Shown: one piece after another, positions 10,392 to 20,644 of the stretch
Layout of the letters: every line of letters starts with the position of its first letter
Numbering within the stretch: position 1 is the stretch's first letter
The notes under the pieces: generated by a model
What the model saw: only the letters and a program-made list of their open reading frames with translations
The model's database searches: none
What the model was told of the DNA's origin: nothing
Position numbers and translations under genes: made by a program
NCBI GenBank assembly: GCA_015680685.1
Contig: MNCI01003793.1
Span: 112,470 to 134,055, forward strand
Length of the DNA stretch: 21,586 nucleotides
Direction of reading: 5' to 3'
Source: Gnetum montanum
Lineage: Eukaryota; Streptophyta; Gnetopsida; Gnetales; Gnetaceae

Positions 10392-11770
10392 TAACAATTA
10401 GGATTAATAAATATTTTTCATTTTCTTTAATTTTACAATTTTTTGTTTTCTAGTTTTTCATTTTTCAATTTCTTGTTTTATCTTTTTGTCTTTTTATCTT
10501 TTTATAAGTAATCTCATCTATGAACAAAACACTCATGTGGCTCGTTGGTTGAGGTGTGTTCTATGTTATCGAGTCTCGAGTGATCAATTATTTGGATAGT
10601 AAGCCCATTACACCCACTCATCAATTCTACAAATAAGAGGTTTTGTTCAAGGGTACAGTGATATTCTTAACATTCTGAAAACTTAAACTTAATTTTGTGT
10701 TCTTTGTACCTAGAATGAAGAGGGATGGATCAAGAGGGAATGATTAGGGTGTGACATCAAGGGGACTTGCGGATTCTCTTTGGTGATGTCTGTGAGAGTT
10801 ATCACGCAATGTGGTTGTACTAAGATCCTTGAAGATCTAACGTAAAATGGGAGTAAGAGTAATCGAAAGGCACTCAAAAAAATCCAATGCTGTTTTAGGG
10901 GCTTCCACTGGAAAGACATGCACCCATGCCTGAAGGTTGGCAGCTTCTTTGGATTCAACAATAATAAAAAGCAAAACAAAACAAAACAAAACAAAGAAAG
11001 TGCCACAAGCAAAAATCACTCCTCCCTTGAACAAAATGCCAAGTGATTGTACACCTTGTTGTTCTAGTACTCTCATAGTCGCTCATCATGGGATGAAACA
11101 ATACAGTGTCACTGATCAAAGGATGGACTTGATCTTGATCTTGGAACGACGGGTTCATGACACATTAATCATGCTTTACACGCAGGATTCATTGTGCCCT
11201 AGGTCAGTTACCTCATGTTCCAATCTCTACAATCCCTTCTATACCCTGTCTCATCTTGCTGTTCATGTACTTGTAGCTCATGTCTCGTATAGCGTACAAT
11301 TCTTACCTCATTCTGGTGATACTTACGTGTGTGTTTTGTGGAACCAGTGTGGATTACATTTAACCCTTCTAGTGCCCACGGACACTTTTAAGTGTGGTTA
11401 TGCAAGGGCATTATAGGTTGAAACCTACTTTGGGGAGGACCCACTTGTGTAATTTTTTGTAATTTGCACTCATAACACATCTTCCACACACCATCTATTA
11501 CCCTCAACATATTTACAATGATATTCTTTCCTTTATTACTATCCCTCCGATTCAAATGTTCCTATGAACCATCACATATCCTTTTTCTCTCCCTTACCAC
11601 CTGAGTCCCTTATTGATCAATTCCACACGATCATAATTATTCGTGCCTTCAGAACTAGTTGAATTACCTTGGAACCCTTTAACGCTCGTCTACATGTCCT
11701 TAGTTTACATTGTTAACTTCAGAAAAATCTTAAAAATTCGGTATATTCCATAGTGCCTTAACATCGATAG
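10392..11770 (+). other. Noncoding middle of element 1, where pol would be expected
   Basis: No RT, RNase H or integrase signature is seen. A T-rich tract fills about 10410-10506. A box at 10747-10769 matches 21159-21181 of element 2 with two differences, showing shared ancestry downstream of gag. A (CAAAA)n run lies at 10971-10996. The open frame at 10937-11416 has no recognisable domain and I do not call it a gene. Confidence 0.65.
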
Positions 11771-11775
11771 GCTGC

Positions 11776-11866
11776 GATATCATGTATGTGATATCGTGGC
11801 TGACGCGATATCACGTTCGAGATATCACGGATGCGATATTGCATCTCAAATATATATATATATATG
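11776..11866 (+). promoter_or_regulatory. Internal GATATC palindrome cluster with TATA-like run
   Basis: Two 20-base GATATC-type palindromes (11776-11795, 11807-11826) and a half-site at 11834 precede an alternating TA run (about 11849-11865). The order copies the U3 promoter layout of the LTRs, but there is no LTR terminus nearby. It lies about 0.5 kb before the second ORF and may be an internal promoter or a relic of another LTR. Confidence 0.5.
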
Positions 11867-11906
11867 CAACCCCCTTGTGCTACTTAACATCATTTGCAAC
11901 TGTTCA

Positions 11907-12055
11907 CATGGGGGAGGTTTTTCCAATTTCTCTCTACAACTCACGATTGCGCATCCCTTGCTTCCATATCCATAACTCACTCGCTGATCCTCCAATTTTC
12001 ATCTTGTTTGAACCCACTTGAACCTGAAGTGTTCAGCTTAGTCATGGGGGAGGGG
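11907..12055 (+). other. Two polypurine-like motifs
   Basis: ACATGGGGGAGG (11907-11918) and TCATGGGGGAGGGG (12042-12055) resemble the true polypurine tract TCATGGGGGTA before the 3' LTR. The second also shares the preceding TTAGTCATGGGGG context. No LTR follows either one. Confidence 0.45.
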
Positions 12056-12349
12056 CACATGCCGAATAGCACATAACTTTTGAAATTCATCATCACCCGA
12101 AGGACATTATCAAGGGTAATTAGTTATGAAATTAAGGATAAATGTGCCAAAAACAATTTCATCTGCTTAGTTATACCAGGGAACTAGATTTGGGAAACCA
12201 CCTAAGAAAAGAGGATTCAATATTATAATCTTTCAGGGAAATTTTAGTTAACATCACATGGAGATAAAGCAAATCCACTAAGGCAAGAAGCAAGGTATAA
12301 CTTAACTTTAGTAACAACCTTACTAATGATTGGCCCTGTGTGGTTACAG

Positions 12350-15137
12350 ATGGCCCCGAAACATGGACAACAGGAAGGTCCTACTTGAGGTGGGATCAAA
12401 TGACCCAGGAGAGGCGAAGGACAAGTTCTTGTCGGATAGCATGCAGAGCAGGAGAAACAATCATTTAGTATCCACCAAGAGGACCCTGCTACTATACAAT
12501 CAAGGTAGGTGGAAGGAGGAGGTGTTGTAGTGTCTGAACAAGGACAACATCTCACATTGCCCTAGGATTGTATTCAGGCCATCCATGAAAGGCCCATATT
12601 CACTGTGGTGATTGTAGAATTAAACTATGGATCTTTCGCGTAATTTGCTCTAGAGGCCATTAGGGATCACCTCAAAGGGTCCCCATTATGGTCTATCCTC
12701 TCTAAAAGCGGTGCCTGGTACTTAGGGGAAATGTACCAATTTTGGCACAACAAAGGACAAGGCACCATGGTTAACATTTGTGGTGTGACTATTAATTTCT
12801 CTATTCAGGTCATTTTGGAAGTATTAAACCTCCCGAATATAGGGCCAAAAGTTGCTCAGTTGTCTACTCGCTTAGACCCTGATGCGCGACGAGTTTAGTT
12901 AGGAAGGATGTATGGCAAGGAAGATAAGACGTTTGGGGAGTTGATGACGGAAGATAGGATCTATTTCAAAATAGGGGCTTATCACATCTTCCCCACTAAA
13001 GGTTTAAAAAGAATTTCAACATATGAAGCAAGGGGATGTGCAGTGTTGATGGGAAAGGTTAATGCTAACCTACCTCATCTATATTTTACGAAGATCCTGA
13101 GGCAGTTTGAAGAACAGAAGATAGGGAGGCTTGCGTTGCCCTTCCCTTGTCTTATCAGGAAGTTATGCAAACGTGCTGCTATCAAAGGATACACCAATGA
13201 TGTCCTCTGAAAAGCCCAAAATGCTTTGTATGCCAAACTGCTAAAGCCACCAGCTGTAAGGAAGATCATTGGTGAGACGTTGGGGCCAGAACAAGAAAAA
13301 GAATAGGCGGTAGGGCCAACTGCAACTCAACTTGTAGGACCCAACCAATTTCCAAGCATGGGACCCAGCCAATAACAAGAAGCAAGGCCTAGCACAGGCC
13401 AATAGGATTAACCACCATCGCCACTTCAAGATTATAGACTGTCGATGAGCCACCACTGAGACGGTTAGTTGGGGAAGTCGTAATGACGTTAATCTCTTCC
13501 GCATCATCGACGATTTCGTATAGCCCACGGTTTCTTTGGATCGCATGAGGGGTGAAGTGTCCATCCATACAAGAGGAGGGGAGAGCACTTGGTCACAACA
13601 GATCTTAGGGAATGCTACATCCTTTCAAGTGCAAATAGAAACTAGTGAAGGGGCCACGGTGGTGGTCATATAGCACCAAGATGCAGCAGGAGCCACAGAA
13701 GTGGTCGCAGACCACATTAAAGAATCATTCAATGTATTTGTTGTGCCACTGGCAAATCTTATGGTAGCACGAGATGCTAAAACTATAGCTGGAACCTCAA
13801 TGACTCCTGCGAAACATGAGGATGTACTTGATCGATTGCTACAAATGGGACAGGTAATGACATCCTTGTCTGACATCCCATAGGATGTTAGAGCAATCCA
13901 ATTAGACCTCATTTCCACCAAAGGGAAGCTGTTCTTGACAGAGATGAGGGCCGAGAACACTAAAGCAGAGGTGCAAAGATTGCAAGAAAGGCTCGTGACC
14001 CTACAAGCAGCACAGTGGTATCCTTCTCAATTTATTCCCATAGACCAGCTGGACACTTTTAGAACTAAGCAATTTACCAAACTATTGATGAAGAATAAGA
14101 AGGTGACAGAAGAAAAAGAGAGGGTTGTTTGGGATGCCTCTACATCACAAGTGTAAACTTACGTGCATACCAAGGCACTTAAAGCCTTACAAGAAGAAAA
14201 CAAACAACTTGTTGCTGACAACCTTCAGTTGACCTCTATGGAGAAACAAAAGAATGTTATCGAAGAACATTTTCAACAGTTGTGAGAACAACTAATCAAG
14301 GTCAACCAAGACATGAACTATTTAGCCAGGGAAAATCAAAGCCTCTCGATGGAGGAGGTACACGCCATTCATCAGAAGACAGCTATTGAAATAAGCACGT
14401 GATAGAATGAGGCTAAATGGCATGAGAAGCTAAAGGAGCATTTCTAGGACTAGGTGGGGATGTATAAAAAGATCATCGAGAAGGAGATCCATATAGCCAA
14501 GGACCACATCAATGCTCTTAGTGCTCAACACACTGACTGGCGAACCATATTGGACACATACGCATTTGCCCACCAGGCAGAAGTTAAGAACCGGAACTTG
14601 CAGATCTAGGATCTTACAGAGTACATGGAGTTGGAAAACTTGCAGTATGCCAACCTTGCCATGTTAATAGTAGGGTGCCCAAGAATAGAGCTCGAGTAAT
14701 AGGTAGCCACCACCTACGTCAAATATGAAATAGAATTTGCAGAATGCAAGAAATTATTGCAAAAATTGGAGATCGCAAATTCTGAACTTGAGGTGGTTAA
14801 AGCAAGATACCAAGGGAAAAAAGGTGTCACAACAAACTTGGCTCGATGGCTTGTAGATTTTCAAGAATATAAAGACAAAGCCAAAGCTTATGAGGAGGAA
14901 TAGCTAGTCTTTGTGGCTTATTATGTTAGAGCAAATAAAATGTTTCCTCAACTACTGTGCCCATGGGAGGTGCTGACTTCATCAAACATTGGAACATTGG
15001 CATGGATGGCACATGACCCCTGAACTAAAGAAAAGAAACTCCAGGCCATACTTCAACGCCATCAAATCCCAAGACTTGGAACACAAGACAAGGGAAAGGC
15101 ATCCATGGAGGAGCCACCACCACTAGGAACTACATGA
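12350..15137 (+). pseudogene. Decayed second ORF of element 1: plant transposon-protein-like domain plus long coiled coil
   Basis: It lies in the position where Athila elements carry an env-like ORF. Frame A (12350 to about 13400) has stops at 12386, 12401, 12437, 12506, 12563, 12641, 12896, 13208 and 13304. Its part at about 12640-13200 resembles the 'putative plant transposon protein' or plant mobile domain: a V.I.F....LEVLNLP segment, then Tyr/Ala-rich helices, then LPFPCLIRKLCKRAAIKGY. One frame change occurs near 13330-13440. Frame B runs to a TGA at 15135-15137 with further stops and encodes a Lys/Glu/Gln-rich heptad-like coiled coil (about 13900-14900). No signal peptide or membrane segment is visible. 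The start codon is uncertain. The family assignment is from remembered motif layout, not a search. Confidence 0.6.
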
Positions 15138-15316
15138 GTTCCATCCATTTTATAGCTATAGGATTTTCTTTTGCATTCTCCATGTTGTGTCTCAATTTTG
15201 TTTTGATTCCACATTGTGGCATGAATCCATTCTCATAAGTCAATAATCCCATACCTATCCACTGTGTAATCAATAGAGCTTGTTCTCACTTTAACTCGAG
15301 GACAAGTTTTCATTTA

Positions 15317-15328
15317 GTCATGGGGGTA
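15317..15328 (+). other. Polypurine tract of element 1
   Basis: GTCATGGGGGTA directly abuts the TG start of the 3' LTR at 15329. This is the expected position of the plus-strand primer. Confidence 0.8.
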
Positions 15329-16182
15329 TGATGAGTCATGAATTGTTAGCTGCGATATCACAGCCATGATATTGCGTATGCGATATCACAGCCTAGACAG
15401 GATATCGTGTACACGATATCATAGCCTATCTGCTCATCTATAAATAAAAGGCAGGCAGATCTGGTAGGCCATTTTTTTGAAGTTTTTAAGTTTAAGTTTA
15501 GTATTTTTGTAGACTTTTTGTCAGTTTTCCTCTCAATACTTTTCTCCCAATGCATGCCCACAGTGTGATGATTGTAATTCTACAACATTCTTATTCGAGT
15601 GTGACATACTTGGACACACACATGACCGGCAATAAAGATCAAGATTACTTCATCATTGCAGCATCCACTTAGCTTAATTATTTATTTAATTGTTATTTAC
15701 TGCTTTCTTAGTTAATCTCTTTACCCTTATCTCTTAGTAATGCATAATGAGTATGACTTAATCACGAGCATTTAAGTGTGACTACTTGGTAACCCAGTAG
15801 CGTACCAAGGCCATACGCTTGGTAATCCCAGTGGTAGCCGTGCACAAGGTCCAAGATGTATACGGATGATTAAGGAACGGATGCTCATTGCACTTAGGCT
15901 AGTTTAGTTTCTCTCTCTCACCCTCTCTCTCTCCTAGTTTAGTTGATATTATTTCCCATCATCCCGAGGAGTAGCATTAGTGTAGGAACACATCATACAC
16001 CTCACCTTTTACTAAACCATATGTGACAAAGCTAATACTAGTCCAGGTGGGAAGATAGCGAACTGCGATCTACAAATAATTGTCTAGATACCACAACTAG
16101 TCCATCTGCAGAGTTCGACCAAATCATGCATGAAACACTCATATTCGTATGGTTGAGTGTAGGGGTACCTCGCCACTCATCA
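15329..16182 (+). repeat. 3' LTR of element 1
   Basis: An 854-base direct copy of 7574-8403 with the same termini. GATATC palindromes lie at 15368-15387 and 15401-15420 plus a half-site at 15354; TATAAATA is at 15439-15446 and AATAAA at 15631-15636. It is followed at once by the target duplication GTTAT. Confidence 0.93.
15354..15446 (+). promoter_or_regulatory. U3 palindrome cluster plus TATA box, 3' LTR
   Basis: The 20-mer at 15401-15420 is a perfect palindrome; the one at 15368-15387 is near-perfect. The block has about half a unit more than the 5' LTR. The TATA box follows 19 bases after the last palindrome. Confidence 0.7.
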
Positions 16183-16250
16183 GTTATCAAGTAGTCACAC
16201 TTAAATGCTCATGATTAAGTCGTACTCATTCCACGTTACTAGGAGATAAG
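16183..16250 (-). mobile_element. Older inverted LTR, second piece
   Basis: Its inverse complement matches 7959-8026 of the 5' LTR nearly base for base. It takes up the old minus-strand LTR where element 1 broke it at 7573, the first five bases being the target duplication. The match stops sharply at 16250, where element 2 begins. Confidence 0.88.
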
Positions 16251-17148
16251 TGATGAGACGCGATATCACATATGCGATATCACGACCGCCTTGATATCGC
16301 ATCCCATGCGATATTGCGTACGCGATATCGCAGTGTGCCATCATATCTATAAATAAGAGGTGGCTCTCCCTTGTTTTCTCATCCTTGGCCTGAAGTAGGG
16401 AAACTCTGGTAGATTGATCACTCCAGAGATAGAATATTTTCCATGTGCTCGCAGTAGGAGTCCTAATGTGAACAGATCTTTATTCAAGCAACATTGTACC
16501 TGAACACAAGTTGTGTATGGACATAAAGACAAACTTCCTGGATAAACATTGCAGTGCATGGAATAGGATTTTATTTAATGTTATTTATTACTTTATCTCT
16601 CACCCTTATCTCCTAGTAATGCGGAATGAGTACGACTTGATTACGAGCATTTAAGGATGTGTACAGATAATCAAGGAATGGATGCTCATCGCACTTAGGC
16701 TAGATTAGATTCTCTCAACCCTTTCCTCCTAGTTAAGTGCCTCAGTACAACCACTTCGAGCATGTGCATTACGCTTGGTGATCCCAGCAACGATTAGCGT
16801 TTGCTAGCCACTGTTGCATCGGTATAGGGTGTGTACGGTAAGTGGGAACAGATGCCAACGCTAGGTAATTTAGACTTAGTTCATTAGTTAGAGTTAGTAA
16901 TTAGTTTCTCAACCCTTCACCTTGTTAGCATAGGAGACATAAAACATAAAAGACTATAAAAATTATATACCTTGGACTTACTTAACCATACACCGTGACA
17001 ACTATAAGTAAGTCTGGGAAGACAACGAATGATTAACCCTAAGTGTTCCATAGGACGTGTAGGCACTTAGTCTGTGGAGTTTGACCGGATCACGCGTGCT
17101 ACGCTCGTATTCGTATGGTTGAGTGTAGGGGTACCTCGCCACTCATCA
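16251..17148 (+). repeat. 5' LTR of element 2
   Basis: An 898-base LTR starting TGATGAG and ending ACTCATCA. The U3 GATATC block, the middle (for example GAGTACGACTTGATTACGAGC-like bases near 16630) and the last 80 bases match element 1 LTRs; other parts differ. No clear AATAAA is seen at the position used in the element 1 LTRs. Confidence 0.88.
16262..16355 (+). promoter_or_regulatory. U3 palindrome cluster plus TATA box, element 2
   Basis: Palindromes at 16262-16281 and 16310-16329, with a half-site at 16293, precede TATAAATA at 16348-16355. The copy at 16310 differs from a perfect palindrome at one position. Confidence 0.7.
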
Positions 17149-17149
17149 T

Positions 17150-17166
17150 TGGCGTCGTTGCCAAGG
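17150..17166 (+). other. Primer-binding site, tRNA-Asp type
   Basis: TGGCGTCGTTGCCAAGG lies one base after the LTR and matches the tRNA-Asp complement at 14 of 17 positions. Its three transitions are at different positions from those in element 1, so the two decayed independently. Confidence 0.78.
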
Positions 17167-17290
17167 ACTAAGTGTTTGTGTGCTGAATAGAACATAGGAC
17201 ATCACTCACATCATTGGGAGCCTAAATGAGCCTTCAGGTTAATTAAAAGAAAAAAATTTATATAACGGTAAAATTAGCACACCGATAATA

Positions 17291-20200
17291 ATGTCTTCTT
17301 CTCATAAGAGAAACTTACCACCTAGGGAAAATACAAAGAATAGTTGGCAATCAAAAACACATAACCTAAATCAGCCAGTTCCTCAACAATATAGGATGGA
17401 ATATACTCATCTCGGTGAGTATATTCCCAATTTTACTTTTATCTTCCATCAAGATAAACAAATGCGCTGGAGAGACTTGCAAGGTAACATCGTGTTACCT
17501 CCAGATCGTGCATTCCCAAACATGCTTCTCCGTGCTCTGGCACAGATTGGCATGACTCAGCTCTATGCTGAATACATTATAGGTGACTTTAATACAAGGG
17601 ATTATTATCCCACAGGAGCACAACGTATGAGGGACTCAAGGTAGGAGAGCCAACATACATTGTTGAAGGGCAAGGGCCCGCATGTCCTTAGTGAAATCAG
17701 ATATGGTGAACCACTCATAATAGGTTCTCTATCAAATGATGTTCCCCCTCCTAACGATGGTGAGGAGGTGGGGTATCAGAACCTACACTCAACGATACAT
17801 AACACTGGTTCTGATCCCCGTGAACACCAACTGTTCACTGAGGGAACAACAACTCATGATAAGGACAGGCACTTAGATCGTCATCACGATCAGGGTCATA
17901 GTAGCCGAAGAGAAGGCAAGAAGCATCACCATGGCAATGGTTCTCCTTCCTCTTCTCCTTCATCTCATCACTCACCCTATCCTTCCACATCTGGGTGCAA
18001 CCATCACAAGCATAATGGAGAGGATAAAGGTAAGAAAAATGAGAGACCTCGATGAGAGAGTCGAGAGGGAGGACAAGGGCATGAACGAAGGAAAAGTAGG
18101 GAGCAACGAAGACATCATAGGCATCATGAAAGAGATTATCATGATGAACCCCTACTTGCAACCCAAAGTATGCTTGACATAATGGAGGCTGTTAGAATTC
18201 CCACAAGGCATTTAAAAGATAGTTGGATCAAACGCTTAGACATGAACAACATCCCATGATTTAAAGGGGGATACAATGCTGGTCCATAGCATCATTTACA
18301 GGCATTCCATGATGCCTGTGCCTTGCAAAACATAGAGAACAAGTGGCAAAAGCTTAAGTTGTTTCCAAGGACACTCATTAAAGAAGCAGAGAGTTGGTAC
18401 TGGTCCTTAGAACCGGAAACCATTAAGAGGTGGAGTACGATGTTAGAACTCTTCAACAATAAGTATCAAACGTACTCCAGAGTGTCTAATTTGTGTAAGA
18501 AGATCCAAGGCTAGAAACAAGGTAATCATGAACCCTTGGATGCTTCCATGTCTTGCTACTACACATTGTTACATCATTGCCTGGGCCATGGTTACACACA
18601 GCGGGATCAACTTCGCCACATCGTGGATGGGCTAAGACATGAAACTAGAAGAACCCTTGGGACTTATGCCCAAGGGAGACTATCAGAACTTAGAGCCCAT
18701 GATGTTCATCGCTTGTTGGAATAAGTAGCAAAAGAAGAAGGTGAACTATGAAAAAGAGAGAGTGCAGAAAAATACAACCATGATCCCTCCCTTCGAAAGA
18801 AGTGAGTGAAATTTTGCGATGAAGAGGATGAGTCACCACTCGAAGAGTTGGTGAATAGAAAAACCTTGCCGATTCAAAAACTAACAACAGAAGTATCGGC
18901 TAAGATGGATCAATTATGGGATTCCTTAGACTCCAGACTTGAAACTGTCTTGAAAATTGTAGAAGAGTCTAAGGAGGAATGAAGTAGTAACAAAGATAAG
19001 ACAAAGCGGAGAAATTCAGGCCCTGCACATAACAAGGGTAAGGGGAAAATTACTATCTTTGATGAAGTTGTGGATTCAGACACAGACGATGACGGTGGAT
19101 GTGAGATATGCCATTATGATCATCCCAAGGGACGTTGTCCAATCATCTCACATTTACAAGAGTCTGGGGTGTATGCACTTAATCCAAGACTCAACCAACG
19201 GCAAACACCCCGAAGGTTACCTTATCCACAAGGTAATCCAAGGCAGTTCCACCAACCACTAACGTACTATCCAAGTGGAACTCCACCACAATCCATCGGA
19301 CAACATCAACAGTGGAAATACCCACAGTCATGGGAGATGTCATCGCCAACACAATGATACCCTTATCGAAAACTCGATCCATATGGTTATTATGTGCAGC
19401 AACCGGTTTCTCCAAGTGACTCTATGAGTCACACAACTCCTCGACATCACTACCAAGTTCAAGAGTACTTTAGGAGGATTCCTTCTCCTCCAGGAGACAT
19501 CCCACATATACACCATCCTCCAACTCCATCCGCACCTCTTCCACCTATAGTTCCCATAACACCTCCTGCTACAAAAATGCAAGGAGAACTCCCTACTCAA
19601 CCGCAGCAACGTAACGCTGTGAGAGCTGTAAATATTCAACCTGCTACTGGTTCTGACAACTGTAAAAAGAAAAGACCTTTCTTCAGAACCAAAAGCCTAG
19701 ACAAACTCTGGCAACAATAAGCTGTTGAGTTTAGGTACACTCCTCCACCATCTAATACTTTGGAGCACCCTTCAATCCAACAGAGCTGTATGCATATGGT
19801 TATGTTAATGCATATCATAATCGACTGGATCAAGGTAGGCCACCTTCCTAGGAAACTAACTGATCCTGAAAGCCCCTTAATCTATTTACAAATTGCTGGG
19901 AATGCACCACATAAGTCTCTTCTTGACTCAGGTTCCAGAGTCAACTTAATTTCACGAGAAATGTGTCACGCCTGGAACCTGCCCCAACTTAAGAAGAGCA
20001 ACATCCAACTAGAGCTAATAGACCAGTCCATCACCATTCTCTTGGGATTGGTGAAGGACATTGTTACAACTGTGTGTGGTTGGTCTTACCCAGCTGACTT
20101 CCTGATGATAGAAGTTAATAGCAACAATGAAGGGCACTTCCCAATTATAATGGGAAGGTCATGGCTAAGTATAGTAGCTATGTACCTAGGGATTCGTGAT

Positions 20201-20407
20201 CTTTCCTTGGAAATTTCTAAGATAAACATTTATGGAAAGATCCATAAGAGGAAAGTTCCATGCATCACATACAATGACTCATTGGGTGATGACATGGAGG
20301 AAATGCCTCTATGTAACAAGTGTGCCCTTGAAATTTTGAAACAAAGATGCCTGTATGTAGCAACCACACAACAAGTAGTAAACACCCCGTGGTTGACAGC
20401 TACTTAA
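17291..20407 (+). pseudogene. gag-pro of element 2, one frame with eleven internal stops
   Basis: ATG at 17291 opens a frame of 1,038 codons before TAA 20405. Internal stops: 17642, 18053, 18257, 18287, 18512, 18722, 18749, 18803, 18980, 19355, 19718. Domains in order: an N-terminal domain of unknown function (17291-17640), a His/Arg/Ser-rich linker (about 17820-18150), the Retrotrans_gag core (about 18290-18660; HHLQAFHDAC, QKLKLFP, HIVDGLRHETRRTL), a charged segment, a CX2CX3HX4C zinc knuckle (19100-19138), a Pro/Tyr-rich tail, and a retropepsin-like aspartic protease in the stop-free stretch 19721-20404. The protease has LLDSGSRVNLI (catalytic Asp codon 19925), LGLVKDIV and PIIMGRSWL, the Athila-type pattern. 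Past 20407 the same frame stays open to 20626, so the last stop may also be secondary. Reverse transcriptase does not follow. Confidence 0.88.
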
Positions 20408-20598
20408 AAGAGCAAACAAATATGCATAGAACAAACTGAGGAGACAAACCATGTCAATAATGAAGGCATAGACATGTTGGAATATGAGCGTCACCAACTC
20501 CCATCCCTCAACCTAAGATCATCAATTGGGAGGAGTTGGGCACTTCTACTAAATTCAAATAGATATTCATTATTTTGGATCTCTCCCTTGCAATTCAG

Positions 20599-20610
20599 TC
20601 ATGGGGGAGA
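20599..20610 (+). other. Polypurine-like motif after gag-pro
   Basis: TCATGGGGGAGA has the same core as the polypurine tract at 15317-15328 and the same relation to the gag end and the T-rich tract as 10367 in element 1. No LTR follows within the window. Confidence 0.5.
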
Positions 20611-20644
20611 TGGCCACCTATGCTAATCATATGGGGCCCTCAGT

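Larger units (their letters stand above)
7574..16182 (+). mobile_element. Element 1: complete non-autonomous Ty3/gypsy-like LTR retrotransposon (8.6 kb)
   Basis: The element is bounded by two direct LTRs (7574-8403 and 15329-16182) that start TGATGAG and end CTCATCA, and by a 5-base target duplication. Inside, in order: a tRNA-Asp primer site, a decayed gag, a T-rich noncoding tract, an internal GATATC/TATA module, a decayed second ORF with a coiled coil, and a polypurine tract abutting the 3' LTR. No reverse transcriptase, RNase H or integrase motif is visible in any frame. By eye the LTRs differ at about 5-6% of positions over a 400-base block, mostly transitions, so the insertion is old. 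It probably moved using enzymes of a related autonomous element. Confidence 0.9.

Noticed and set aside
10937-11416. A 159-codon open frame as a retroelement polymerase fragment
   Set aside because: No RT, RNase H or integrase motif is visible and the composition is unremarkable; length alone is weak support.
17642-19720. Stop-codon recoding or read-through in element 2 gag-pro
   Set aside because: Eleven stops of all three kinds without a common context fit mutational decay better; element 1 has sense codons at aligned places.
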